This document shows positions 1 through 7,047 of a DNA stretch of 7,645 nt, in pieces. The notes below the pieces were generated by a model. It did not search any database, was not told where the DNA came from, and was given only the letters and a program-made list of their open reading frames with translations. Position numbers and translations under genes: made by a program. The stretch is from Mageeibacillus sp. UBA3781 (lineage in GTDB: Bacteria; Bacillota; Clostridia; Saccharofermentanales; Saccharofermentanaceae), in contig DFFH01000135.1 of assembly GCA_002368805.1 (NCBI GenBank), forward strand, positions 6,086 to 13,730. Reading direction: 5' to 3'. Position 1 is the stretch's first letter. Every line of letters starts with the position of its first letter.

Positions 1-1892
1 GTGCCGATGACGGAGCAGGCATCCTGTTCTCCTGAACAGTTCATAACGTAGTTAATAAAATTCGTCATGTGCACATATCTTCCATCCGGTCTCGGACGCT
101 GTTCCTCTTCTGCAAACGGAATGTATTCATCCGGATTACCCCGGTTTTCTGCGAAGTTCCCCTTAGCATATTCTGCGGCTTTCCTAAACTGTTCGGAGTC
201 AAAATCCACTTTTTCTCCTTCTACGGCAGACTTCATGTCGATGCAGGACATCAGGAAAACATCCCGGTAGTTGTACCTGGATTCAGGATAGTCGTAGGGC
301 TGCGCGCCGGACAGCGCATTCTCAACGTAGTTTCCGTATTCCTCGAAGGTCATGCCGGTCTTGTCTTTTCCAACATCTTCTTCCTTCACGATCAGTCCCT
401 CGACCTCGAGCGTGACCGGAATAAAATACAGTTTCCCATCGACTTTGCTGGCTTGAAGTATATTATCGAAGAGTTCCTGTTTTACGCTTTCATCGACAAA
501 AGTACTCATATCCAGCAGCGTTTTGTCGTTCATGGCTTCCTTCTTATCCATGTTCACAACGATATCCGGGCAGTCGGAGCCTTCGAGTTCTCTTACGAGG
601 GTATAAGCGCGTTCGATCTGCGGATCCAGCATCGGGAAGCCTCTTCCGGCCTTGATGCCATTGTTATATTTGCTCCAGATCCGGATGAGATATTCCGGAT
701 CCGTTTCGTTGAAAGACACGATCGCCGAAGACAGATAGTCGGAAAATGAGCCATCCAGCGGCGCACTGATCTCGATGACTTTTTTTCCTTCGTGAGGATT
801 TGTCTGTGTCCTGGTTAATACCAGGACCGAACAGACATCCGAATCGGCCACCCTTGCTGTCGGGAACCCGTCTGTTCCATGGAAATATAGAACGATCTTT
901 TCATCCGAGTAATGAAGAACGCAGATTTCAGGATTCTTGTCAGGATTGAAATCATAGAAGTACGGAGAGTACCAGTTATTGTCCAGTACTTTTTCCTCGG
1001 CATTTGTTTCCGCATTAAACTTGAAGATATTACCGAGTGTATCTACACGGAGAAGGTCCCCCTGACCCGTGCACTGATAATCGGTAAGATTGTCTTCGTT
1101 TTCATCACCTGAGACAACGGGAGTCGTTTTCGTGAATTTCCCGGATGCCAGATCCATCTCGCAGAAATACTTCTCCCCTTTCATATTCGACACGTTCGCG
1201 TATGCCTTTTTCGTCTTTTCGTTATAAGAGACCGCATCGATATAACCGGATCCGGATAGTGTCGTCATATCCATCTCACAGAAAAGATCCTTGCCCTTGT
1301 AGAAGAAGAGCTGTGAATCCCCCGTTTCCATTTTTACACTCTGTACGGCGATATAGTCACCGACACGGGATGCGGAAGATATGATTTCGATCTTCTTTCC
1401 GTTTTTATCCTGCATGGGAGTGACATCGGAAGCCTTACCTGTTTCCAGATCAACAGTGGCAAAGCAGGCCTCATTTCCTCCGTTAAAAACACTCACCAGA
1501 GCGATCGCTGTTTTTCCATCTTCGTTTGGGATCAGGGAATAGATCTCCTGCACACGCACATTTTCGGGGAAAGTCATCTCCAGTGCTTTTTCCTTCGTCC
1601 CGTCTTCGCTATATACATCCAGTTTTACTTTTTCATCATACGTCGCCAGATCGTATGTCGAGTACGTACTGTAGATCTTCCCGTTACAGTATTCCGGAGA
1701 AGAATCAATCATCAGCATGTCCTTGTCCGACTTTTCCATCGAAAGCGTAAAGCGCGAAGAATCGAACCATGGATCATCTTTTGCGACCGTGATGCTCTTT
1801 TTCGTTTTGGATGATTTATTGCAGGCAGTCATCATGCCTGAAACAAGAAACATGCTGAGCACAGCGGAAACGATGCGTACTGACTTTTTCAT
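1..1892 (-). CDS. Lipoprotein: beta-propeller-like N-terminus fused to an ABC-type extracellular solute-binding domain (3' end cut by window edge)
   Basis: The frame is open from an ATG at 1890-1892 to the left edge, giving about 630 residues with no stop, so the C-terminus is missing. The start is supported by GAGGTGA (1897-1903) four bases upstream. The N-terminus is a lipoprotein signal: a basic start (MKKSVR), a hydrophobic stretch and a lipobox-like MTAC with the lipidated cysteine at residue 24. Residues about 30-365 contain repeated short strands with motifs such as DLETGK and DLASGKF, which resembles a beta-propeller; this fold call is inference. From about residue 370 the pattern is that of a family 1 extracellular solute-binding protein: VIEISAPLDGSFSDYLSSAI, AIVSFNETDPEYLIRI, CPDIVVNMD, DGKLYFIPV and MTFEEYGNYV. 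The expected role is capture of a sugar or oligosaccharide outside the membrane for an ABC importer. No permease or ATPase gene is in view and the ligand is unknown. It lies downstream of a xylanase gene on the same strand but beyond a strong terminator, so it probably has its own promoter. Confidence 0.85.
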   Translation of the reverse strand, partial: MKKSVRIVSAVLSMFLVSGMMTACNKSSKTKKSITVAKDDPWFDSSRFTLSMEKSDKDMLMIDSSPEYCNGKIYSTYSTYDLATYDEKVKLDVYSEDGTKEKALEMTFPENVRVQEIYSLIPNEDGKTAIALVSVFNGGNEACFATVDLETGKASDVTPMQDKNGKKIEIISSASRVGDYIAVQSVKMETGDSQLFFYKGKDLFCEMDMTTLSGSGYIDAVSYNEKTKKAYANVSNMKGEKYFCEMDLASGKFTKTTPVVSGDENEDNLTDYQCTGQGDLLRVDTLGNIFKFNAETNAEEKVLDNNWYSPYFYDFNPDKNPEICVLHYSDEKIVLYFHGTDGFPTARVADSDVCSVLVLTRTQTNPHEGKKVIEISAPLDGSFSDYLSSAIVSFNETDPEYLIRIWSKYNNGIKAGRGFPMLDPQIERAYTLVRELEGSDCPDIVVNMDKKEAMNDKTLLDMSTFVDESVKQELFDNILQASKVDGKLYFIPVTLEVEGLIVKEEDVGKDKTGMTFEEYGNYVENALSGAQPYDYPESRYNYRDVFLMSCIDMKSAVEGEKVDFDSEQFRKAAEYAKGNFAENRGNPDEYIPFAEEEQRPRPDGRYVHMTNFINYVMNCSGEQDACSVIG

Positions 1893-1908
1893 ATGTTCAC
1901 CTCATATG
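1890..1908 (-). promoter_or_regulatory. Translation-start hairpin enclosing the RBS of the lipoprotein gene
   Basis: On the minus strand the start region reads CATATG, AGGTGAA, CATATG. The two palindromic hexamers can pair into a 6-bp stem with the Shine-Dalgarno AGGTGA in the 7-nt loop and the AUG start inside the 3' arm. The first hexamer also holds an AUG followed by AGG and UGA, a two-codon minimal ORF ending just before the real start. The stem is AU-rich and weak, so an effect on initiation is inference. Confidence 0.35.
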
Positions 1909-2073
1909 TAATAATCTTCGCGCATCTTCTGACCATAAAACAGTTACCCCTAAAACCCCGTTGATCAAATAAAGAATATCATTGGGCGGGGAAGAAAAAG
2001 TGACGTTCCTGTCATTTGTATCTCACTTGAAAAGCACTCCTCTTCTGGAGTATTATCCGAAGTATAAAAGAAC
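1893..2073 (-). other. Intergenic region between the xylanase terminator and the lipoprotein gene
   Basis: I see no convincing coding frame here. It should hold the lipoprotein gene promoter, but I could not identify a good -35/-10 pair; the best minus-strand candidate, TTGATC with 16 bases to TAACTG, is weak. A second small hairpin lies at 1997-2017 (GTCA/TGAC core arms, 6-nt loop, one mismatch) and is followed on the minus strand by TTTTTCTT. It could be a backup terminator or an attenuator. An ACTCC/GGAGT inverted repeat lies at 2036-2051. Confidence 0.4.
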
Positions 2074-2105
2074 GATCCCCGGAAGCCTCAGGACTTCCGG
2101 GGATC
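2074..2105 (-). terminator. Intrinsic terminator of the xylanase gene
   Basis: A perfect 12-bp inverted repeat, gatccccggaag at 2074-2085 and cttccggggatc at 2094-2105, encloses an 8-nt loop. In minus-strand orientation it is followed by GTTCTTTTATACTT, a moderate U tract. It starts about 70 bases after the xylanase stop codon, the expected place for a Rho-independent terminator. It would separate xylanase transcription from the lipoprotein gene downstream. Confidence 0.85.
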
Positions 2106-2172
2106 TGTCATTGCTGTTTATCCGCGCTGACTAAGCCGTTTGTCAGGTCATTTATCAGACCTTCCTTTCGGA

Positions 2173-5100
2173 TCACTCACGGTTCTTCTTTTTCTGAATA
2201 GCCGTTACTGTAAGAGCTCCGCCAAGAGCAACCAGCACGAGTGCGATGATATTGACCGGCGTTGCTGCCTCACCTGTCTTCACAACAGCACCCTGCTTCT
2301 CGACATTGGCTGCATTGTTTGCCGCTTCTTCCGTCTTGTTCTCGCTTGCTGCTGCGATCGTAAGAGTAGTCTTAGAGTAGCCGTCAGCAAATTCAATATA
2401 GACTTCGTAAATTCCGGCAGTAAGACTATCCAGGTAAAGAGAATCTATTTCAATGATCGTAGATCCTTCAGTGATCTTAAGCGCCTGACCCGGAATTCTT
2501 ACCTTATTTAAGCTTACATTCTTATACTTAATCATCGCAGCCTCAGAACGGATAACAATATTCTTTCCGCTTCCGAGTGTGTACTGCGGATTCTCACCAT
2601 CCAGGATCTTATACTCCTTAAGAGTGGACGGCTGACCGGCTGTCGGATTCTCAGTATCCGGATTTACTGCCGGCGGATTCTCTGTAGAAGGATCCTCCGT
2701 CTTCGGATCTTCTGTAACAGGAAGTGCTGTTCCGTCCGTGGCATAAAGGGTGATATCACCGCTAAGAAGCTCGGTTCCGAAATCAAATTTCTCCGTGCAT
2801 GCAGCATCCTTGTACCAGCCGGTGATCTCCACGCCATCAGGAAGTGCGAATGTCTCTGCCGGGATCCGATAACCGATACGGTCAGCGACAGTCACACTTT
2901 CCATACCGAATGCCGAGAGGTTAAATGTAACTTTTGCCTCCGGGCCTACCGGGATTCTTCTGATCAGGAAGTTATCGAGGTAAAGATCTGCCATACCTGT
3001 GGTCTCGACATACATCTTCAGCGCATTGTAGTCTGAAGGAATTCTGATCGTAGTACCGACAGACTTGTACTTACCGGCAGCAGAAGGTGTGGCGAGATAA
3101 TTCGGCCATACGCTGTCGATATCTCCTGACAGTTTCACCAGTTCATCTTCAGTCTTGGCATCAAACTGTACATCGACTTCATTTCCGATATATGCACTTG
3201 CATCAAATACAATTCCGTAATATGTCGCATCATTATCCGTAAGAACGACTGCCTTTCCATCTTCATCATCCACGACAGAAAGCTTACCTGCACCGCCCCA
3301 TCTGGTACCGAAGATATTCTTTTCGCCTTCGACATCATCAGAGAACTCTGCATATCTTACTGAGAAATCGTCCACATACATATCTGCATTTCCGTCCGTC
3401 TCGACATAAAGCTTCGCGCTTACGCCGCCTGCCGGGATAGAGAAGGTAGCTGTGACCTTCGTCCAGTCACTGCCTGCCGATGTTGTTACACACGGAACAG
3501 GTGTATCACCATCGATTCCGAGTGTGATCTTGGAATCATTCGTCTTCACATAGACGGAAGCCGTAATGTACTGACCGATATAATCGCTAACATCAAAGCT
3601 GACGTTCGCATCCTGTTCCTGTCTTCTGACAAGAAGGCTCTGCTCACCGGTCTTCGCTGCCGTATCGGTAACAGTAAGAACAGGCATATGACCTACGCCT
3701 CGGGAAGAAGCGATATTCTCGGAATCTTCAAATCCTTCGTCCTTACCTGCGACCTTGACTCTGAGTGCATCAATATAGATGTCAGAGAGATCTTCCGTCT
3801 CAAAGTAGAGTTTCAGTGCTTTAAGATCGGATGGGATCTTGTATTCGCCGATGATCTGTACCCACGCTCCGGAGGAAGTATCCGCGGTGGTGATATTCGG
3901 CCATTTTCCATCGATATCTGCAGAGATCTTAACGATTGGAGCGTCTGACTTGACCCATGCGCTGATTCCGATCGTCTGACCTGCAAACTTGGAAACATCG
4001 AAGCTTGCTCCGTTCCATGTAGCTGTTCTTCCTGAATCAAGAAGAGCATACTTTCCTTCAAAGACCTCTTCGCTCTGAACAGTCAATGTTCCGGATCCTC
4101 TTACGGAGAAAACGGAAGGAAGTGTGTCATCATCAAAGTTTACTCTGATGTCAGAATAATCCGGTTTCACATATTCTGGCTCGCCGATATCTCCGCCGGT
4201 AGCTGCGGCTACGATTCCGTCAAAAGCTTTTTTTCTGGAAAGATTCTTGTTGAAAATAAGCGGATCGGATTCTGCCTTCCAGGAGTTATCATCGGTAAGA
4301 CCCCAGATGGTAACAGAAGTAAGATTCACGCCTTCGCTTCTTGCGTCAAGAAGTGCTTTGAAAAGGTCGTAGTAGAACTTGCCCTGATAGTACTCAGCAT
4401 TCACACCTGTTCCGGTGGTAGTAACATCAAGCTCTGTGATCTGAACCTGACCGAATGCCTCGTCATATCTCTTCATTGCAGTAATAAAATCACTGATATT
4501 CGTTCCGTCCGAAACATGCGCCTGCATACCGATACCGTCGATATAACCGGCTTCCTTGACCGGAGTGAGGTTTGCGATAATGGCATCGCATTTTTCCTTC
4601 TGGAACTCATTGTAATCGTTATAGAAAAGACCCGGCTTTGCACCGCCGAACTGTGCGGAGTACTTATTTACCGATTCTCTTGCCTGCTTAAAAGCATACA
4701 TAAGGAAGTCCTTGCCGAGGGTCTTGTAGTACAGACTATCTCTGAGATTATCTGCATTTGTTCCCGGCTCAACTGCCTCGTTGACAACGTCCCATGCATA
4801 GATAACATCTGCGTATCCGTTTTCATACATATACTTGATCGTGTTATCGATGTAGCTTGTCATACGAGCCTTGACCACGTCCTTCGATGCTAAGCCCTTG
4901 CTCGTATCATAGTCTTCATAGAACATCTCGTCCGCATTCTGGGAATGCCATACCAGAACGTGTGCTCTTACTTTCAGTCCGTTAGCCTTCGCAAAGTCAA
5001 GCATTTCTTTCGCGGAAGGATTGATTACAAACGGCAGGAAAGTGTCGGTTCTGTCGCCGGATACATTCTTGACATCCATATTGTATGCAGGCTTCAGTTC

Positions 5101-6882
5101 ATTACCGAAAGTAATACTGTCAAACTGTGCCTTAATAAGATTCTCTTTTGCTTCGTTACCGATCTCGCAGCTCGATTTATTGAAGTTACTGATCGTCTCA
5201 CAGGCAACACCCATGAGGAACTTGCCACTATAAAGATCCTTCAGGATCGGATATCCGGAAGTATCAACATAACCTTCGGTAGATGCTGAACCACCGTTCG
5301 GATCCTTATACTCGCCGACAACTGTAATAGAAATATTATCGATGACAAAATCAACATTCTCCGGGGCTTCGAAGTACACCACTGCAGACTCAAAATCTGC
5401 CGGGATCTCGTAAGTACCATCGATGCTTGCAAATGAATCACTGGTCGCGCTGACCGTTCCGGCCTGCTTATAATCATCATCTTTACCGGTGGCGGAAAGC
5501 TTGATAGTAGCGTTGACATTTACTGGTTCAGTTGCTCCGATCGTTTTCACATCGGCCTTTACCGATATCGTATTTCCGATGAAACTTGACACATCAAATG
5601 CATATCCGAAATAGTTCTGCGTTCTGTCTCCAACAACAAGAGCTTTCGAACCATCTACACCGTCATCCGTAAGAGAGAAAGTCGGGTTACCGAAGGCGGA
5701 TCCCTTCTTAGAAGATGCATCCTCATAGTCATTAAAATCTTCGATGAATGACGGAGCTTCGGTCGGAGTTACGACCGCCGTAGGATCCTTATACTCGCCG
5801 ACAACTGTAATAGAAATATTATCGATGACAAAATCAACATTCTCCGGTGCTTCGAAGTACACCACTGCAGACTCAAAATCTGCCGGGATCTCGTAAGTAC
5901 CATCGATGCTTGCAAATGAATCACTGGTCGCGCTGACCGTTCCGGCCTGCTTATAATCATCATCTTTACCGGTGGCGGAAAGCTTGATAGTAGCGTTGAC
6001 ATTTACTGGTTCGGTTGTTCCGATCGTTTTCACATCGGCCTTTACTGAAATCGTATTTCCGATGAAACTTGAAACATCAAATGCATATCCGAAATAGTTC
6101 TGCGTTCTGTCTCCGACAACAAGAGCTTTCGAACCCTCTACACCGTCATCCGTAAGAGAAAGAGTCGGGCTTCCGAATGTAAATCCCTTCAAAGAATTTT
6201 CGTTCTCATAGTCATTAAAATCTTCGACGATCGACGGAGCTTCCGTCTGAGGAGTGCCCGGCGTACGGACGATCGTAGCCGGATCCTTATACTCGCCATT
6301 TACGGAGATAGAAATATCATCGATGATATAGCTCTGCTCTTTAGCTCCTTCGAAATAAAGAGTGCATGCCGTACATGCCTCTTCAATATCAGTCGTGATT
6401 TCCAGTTCCTGATATTCATAATCTGCCTTACAGGTAACAGATTCAAGGTTCACATATTGCGGATCTTTAACCTCAAAAATGTTCTTCGCAACTGTTGCTG
6501 TAAACGTCTTCTCAGTTTCCTGATCCGCCGAATCAACAGATGCTATCTTGGCCTTTATAGTAATGTTGTTACCGATATATTCGTTCAGATTAAAACTGTA
6601 TCCGAAATAGTTCTCGGCTCTGTCTTTAACAATAAGTGCCTTTGATCCATTTACCCCTTTGTCAGCGGATAGTTCCAATGTCGGATTGCCGAACATTCCG
6701 CCTTTGATGTTGTCCGCTGATTCATACGCTTCGAAGTCTTCCGTTACGGAAGGAACTTCAGCCGCGTTGACCTGCGGTCCGCCCCAAGCTGCCCCCAGCA
6801 TAAGGCTTCCTGCCATTGCTACGCAGAGAAATCCCGACACAAGTCTTTCTCGCAAGCGGTGTACATAAACATGCTTCCTCAT
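2173..6882 (-). CDS. Secreted multimodular endo-1,4-beta-xylanase (GH10) with six CBM22/CBM4_9-like modules and a surface anchor
   Basis: The enzyme cleaves internal beta-1,4 bonds of xylan outside the cell. Layout in residues from this start: signal peptide 1-41 (cleavage near VNAA); CBM-like modules about 42-198, 215-365 and 375-527; GH10 catalytic domain about 546-893; CBM-like modules about 913-1048, 1050-1180 and 1186-1313; InlB-like repeat about 1315-1381; Pro/Thr/Glu linker about 1383-1418; X2-like domain about 1420-1511; anchor about 1534-1569. GH10 hallmarks are intact: TFGNELK (593-597 region), VWHSQ (His646), WDVVNEA with acid/base Glu702, NDYN, DGIGMQAH, ITELDV with nucleophile Glu817, and WGLTDDNSW. 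In TFGNELK, Gly593 stands where many GH10 enzymes have the Glu of ENxMK; from memory this also occurs in other clostridial enzymes. The modules share a G..AL.V..R....G..FDVS..IG pattern and end in D(N/D)ISI or DDFSV strands. The C-terminus has VVKTGE, a hydrophobic helix and a KKKNRE tail, like a degenerate sortase signal. The ATG at 6880-6882 is chosen because AAGGAAG (6888-6894) lies five bases upstream; the adjacent ATG at 6883-6885 is possible. The in-frame ATG at 6925-6927 has no ribosome binding site. The gene is probably monocistronic. Confidence 0.95.
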   Translation of the reverse strand: MRKHVYVHRLRERLVSGFLCVAMAGSLMLGAAWGGPQVNAAEVPSVTEDFEAYESADNIKGGMFGNPTLELSADKGVNGSKALIVKDRAENYFGYSFNLNEYIGNNITIKAKIASVDSADQETEKTFTATVAKNIFEVKDPQYVNLESVTCKADYEYQELEITTDIEEACTACTLYFEGAKEQSYIIDDISISVNGEYKDPATIVRTPGTPQTEAPSIVEDFNDYENENSLKGFTFGSPTLSLTDDGVEGSKALVVGDRTQNYFGYAFDVSSFIGNTISVKADVKTIGTTEPVNVNATIKLSATGKDDDYKQAGTVSATSDSFASIDGTYEIPADFESAVVYFEAPENVDFVIDNISITVVGEYKDPTAVVTPTEAPSFIEDFNDYEDASSKKGSAFGNPTFSLTDDGVDGSKALVVGDRTQNYFGYAFDVSSFIGNTISVKADVKTIGATEPVNVNATIKLSATGKDDDYKQAGTVSATSDSFASIDGTYEIPADFESAVVYFEAPENVDFVIDNISITVVGEYKDPNGGSASTEGYVDTSGYPILKDLYSGKFLMGVACETISNFNKSSCEIGNEAKENLIKAQFDSITFGNELKPAYNMDVKNVSGDRTDTFLPFVINPSAKEMLDFAKANGLKVRAHVLVWHSQNADEMFYEDYDTSKGLASKDVVKARMTSYIDNTIKYMYENGYADVIYAWDVVNEAVEPGTNADNLRDSLYYKTLGKDFLMYAFKQARESVNKYSAQFGGAKPGLFYNDYNEFQKEKCDAIIANLTPVKEAGYIDGIGMQAHVSDGTNISDFITAMKRYDEAFGQVQITELDVTTTGTGVNAEYYQGKFYYDLFKALLDARSEGVNLTSVTIWGLTDDNSWKAESDPLIFNKNLSRKKAFDGIVAAATGGDIGEPEYVKPDYSDIRVNFDDDTLPSVFSVRGSGTLTVQSEEVFEGKYALLDSGRTATWNGASFDVSKFAGQTIGISAWVKSDAPIVKISADIDGKWPNITTADTSSGAWVQIIGEYKIPSDLKALKLYFETEDLSDIYIDALRVKVAGKDEGFEDSENIASSRGVGHMPVLTVTDTAAKTGEQSLLVRRQEQDANVSFDVSDYIGQYITASVYVKTNDSKITLGIDGDTPVPCVTTSAGSDWTKVTATFSIPAGGVSAKLYVETDGNADMYVDDFSVRYAEFSDDVEGEKNIFGTRWGGAGKLSVVDDEDGKAVVLTDNDATYYGIVFDASAYIGNEVDVQFDAKTEDELVKLSGDIDSVWPNYLATPSAAGKYKSVGTTIRIPSDYNALKMYVETTGMADLYLDNFLIRRIPVGPEAKVTFNLSAFGMESVTVADRIGYRIPAETFALPDGVEITGWYKDAACTEKFDFGTELLSGDITLYATDGTALPVTEDPKTEDPSTENPPAVNPDTENPTAGQPSTLKEYKILDGENPQYTLGSGKNIVIRSEAAMIKYKNVSLNKVRIPGQALKITEGSTIIEIDSLYLDSLTAGIYEVYIEFADGYSKTTLTIAAASENKTEEAANNAANVEKQGAVVKTGEAATPVNIIALVLVALGGALTVTAIQKKKNRE
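2176..2283 (-). other. C-terminal sorting-signal-like anchor of the xylanase (VKTGE, hydrophobic helix, basic tail)
   Basis: This stretch encodes the last 36 residues of the xylanase. VKTGE (residues 1534-1538) is followed by about 25 mostly hydrophobic residues (VNIIALVLVALGGALTV region) and a tail with three lysines and an arginine. This is the order found in sortase substrates, but the leading Leu-Pro of LPxTG is replaced by Val-Val. It may be a variant sortase signal or simply a C-terminal membrane anchor. Confidence 0.6.
5301..5760. repeat. Tandem repeat copy A (third CBM module of the xylanase)
   Basis: This segment matches 5784-6243 at a fixed offset of 483 bp (161 codons), so the repeat is in frame. 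From 5301 to 5529 I see one mismatch, at 5365 (G versus T in the other copy). Differences then accumulate toward 5760 and are densest around 5680-5720. The translated modules are almost the same, with one Ala/Thr difference across more than 100 residues. Confidence 0.9.
5784..6243. repeat. Tandem repeat copy B (second CBM module of the xylanase)
   Basis: This is the partner of 5301-5760. The 23 bases between the copies encode the short Pro/Thr/Glu linker that joins the two modules. The first module (about 6290-6760) has the same fold pattern and the same GEYKDP ending, but its DNA is clearly diverged. The duplication of modules two and three is therefore much younger than the split from module one. 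Confidence 0.9.
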
Positions 6883-6887
6883 CATTA

Positions 6888-6895
6888 CTTCCTTT
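6888..6895 (-). promoter_or_regulatory. Ribosome binding site deciding the xylanase start
   Basis: The minus strand reads AAAGGAAG, then TA, then ATGATG. The match to AAGGAGG is six of seven. Spacing is two bases to the first ATG (6885) and five to the second (6882), which favours the second. The long upstream extension starting at 6927 lacks any such site and would also put 15 polar residues before the signal peptide. Confidence 0.7.
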
Positions 6896-6973
6896 CTGCC
6901 GGACGTTAACCCCAAACCGTCTGACATATGATTTTTTCTGAGATTTTTAAAGCATCACCGTACCCTCGCACAC

Positions 6974-7002
6974 ATAATAGCACGCGATTTTACTTGTGTC
7001 GT
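6974..7002 (-). promoter_or_regulatory. Probable sigma-A-type promoter of the xylanase gene
   Basis: On the minus strand, ACGACA (6997-7002; four of six matches to TTGACA) is followed by a 17-base spacer and TATTAT (6974-6979; five of six matches to TATAAT). A TG lies one base upstream of the -10, giving an extended -10. An AT-rich stretch just upstream (about 7002-7017) could act as an UP element. Transcription would start near 6967, leaving a leader of about 85 nt. I see no clear catabolite-repression operator in the leader. Confidence 0.65.
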
Positions 7003-7014
7003 TATATAAATATA

Positions 7015-7030
7015 AAGAACTGAAATTCTT
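7015..7030 (-). terminator. Possible weak terminator after the small-protein operon
   Basis: A short inverted repeat, AAGAA (7015-7019) and TTCTT (7026-7030) with a 6-nt loop, follows the stop codon at 7048-7050 by about 20 bases. On the minus strand it leads into TATATTTATA. The stem is only five AU-rich pairs, so some read-through into the xylanase gene is plausible. Confidence 0.25.
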
Positions 7031-7047
7031 CCTGTGTTTTTCTTACT

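Noticed and set aside
69..749. A plus-strand open frame of 226 codons
   Set aside because: It lies antisense inside the lipoprotein gene, has no ribosome binding site, and its product shows no recognisable domain. The minus-strand frame has a clear lipobox and a solute-binding pattern.
1944..1965. A C4A4-like, telomere-like motif (CCCCTAAAACCCC) on the plus strand
   Set aside because: It occurs as a single short stretch in a non-coding region and is most likely chance.
2140..2511. A plus-strand open frame of 123 codons over the end of the xylanase gene
   Set aside because: It is antisense to the X2-like domain and anchor, which are clearly coding on the minus strand. Its Cys-rich, low-similarity product looks like a shadow.
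5096..5112. Loss of a GH10 substrate-binding residue (Gly in place of Glu in the ENxMK motif) as a sign of inactivity
   Set aside because: Both catalytic glutamates and the other signature motifs are intact, and the GNELK variant also occurs, as I recall, in active clostridial GH10 enzymes.
5301..6243. CRISPR array or mobile-element repeat
   Set aside because: The repeat units are 483 bp, in frame and code for a protein module. There are no short spaced repeats, inverted ends or transposase.
6883..6927. N-terminal extension of the xylanase from the ATG at 6925-6927
   Set aside because: There is no Shine-Dalgarno upstream of it, the added residues are polar and precede a normal signal peptide, and a good ribosome binding site lies inside the extension.
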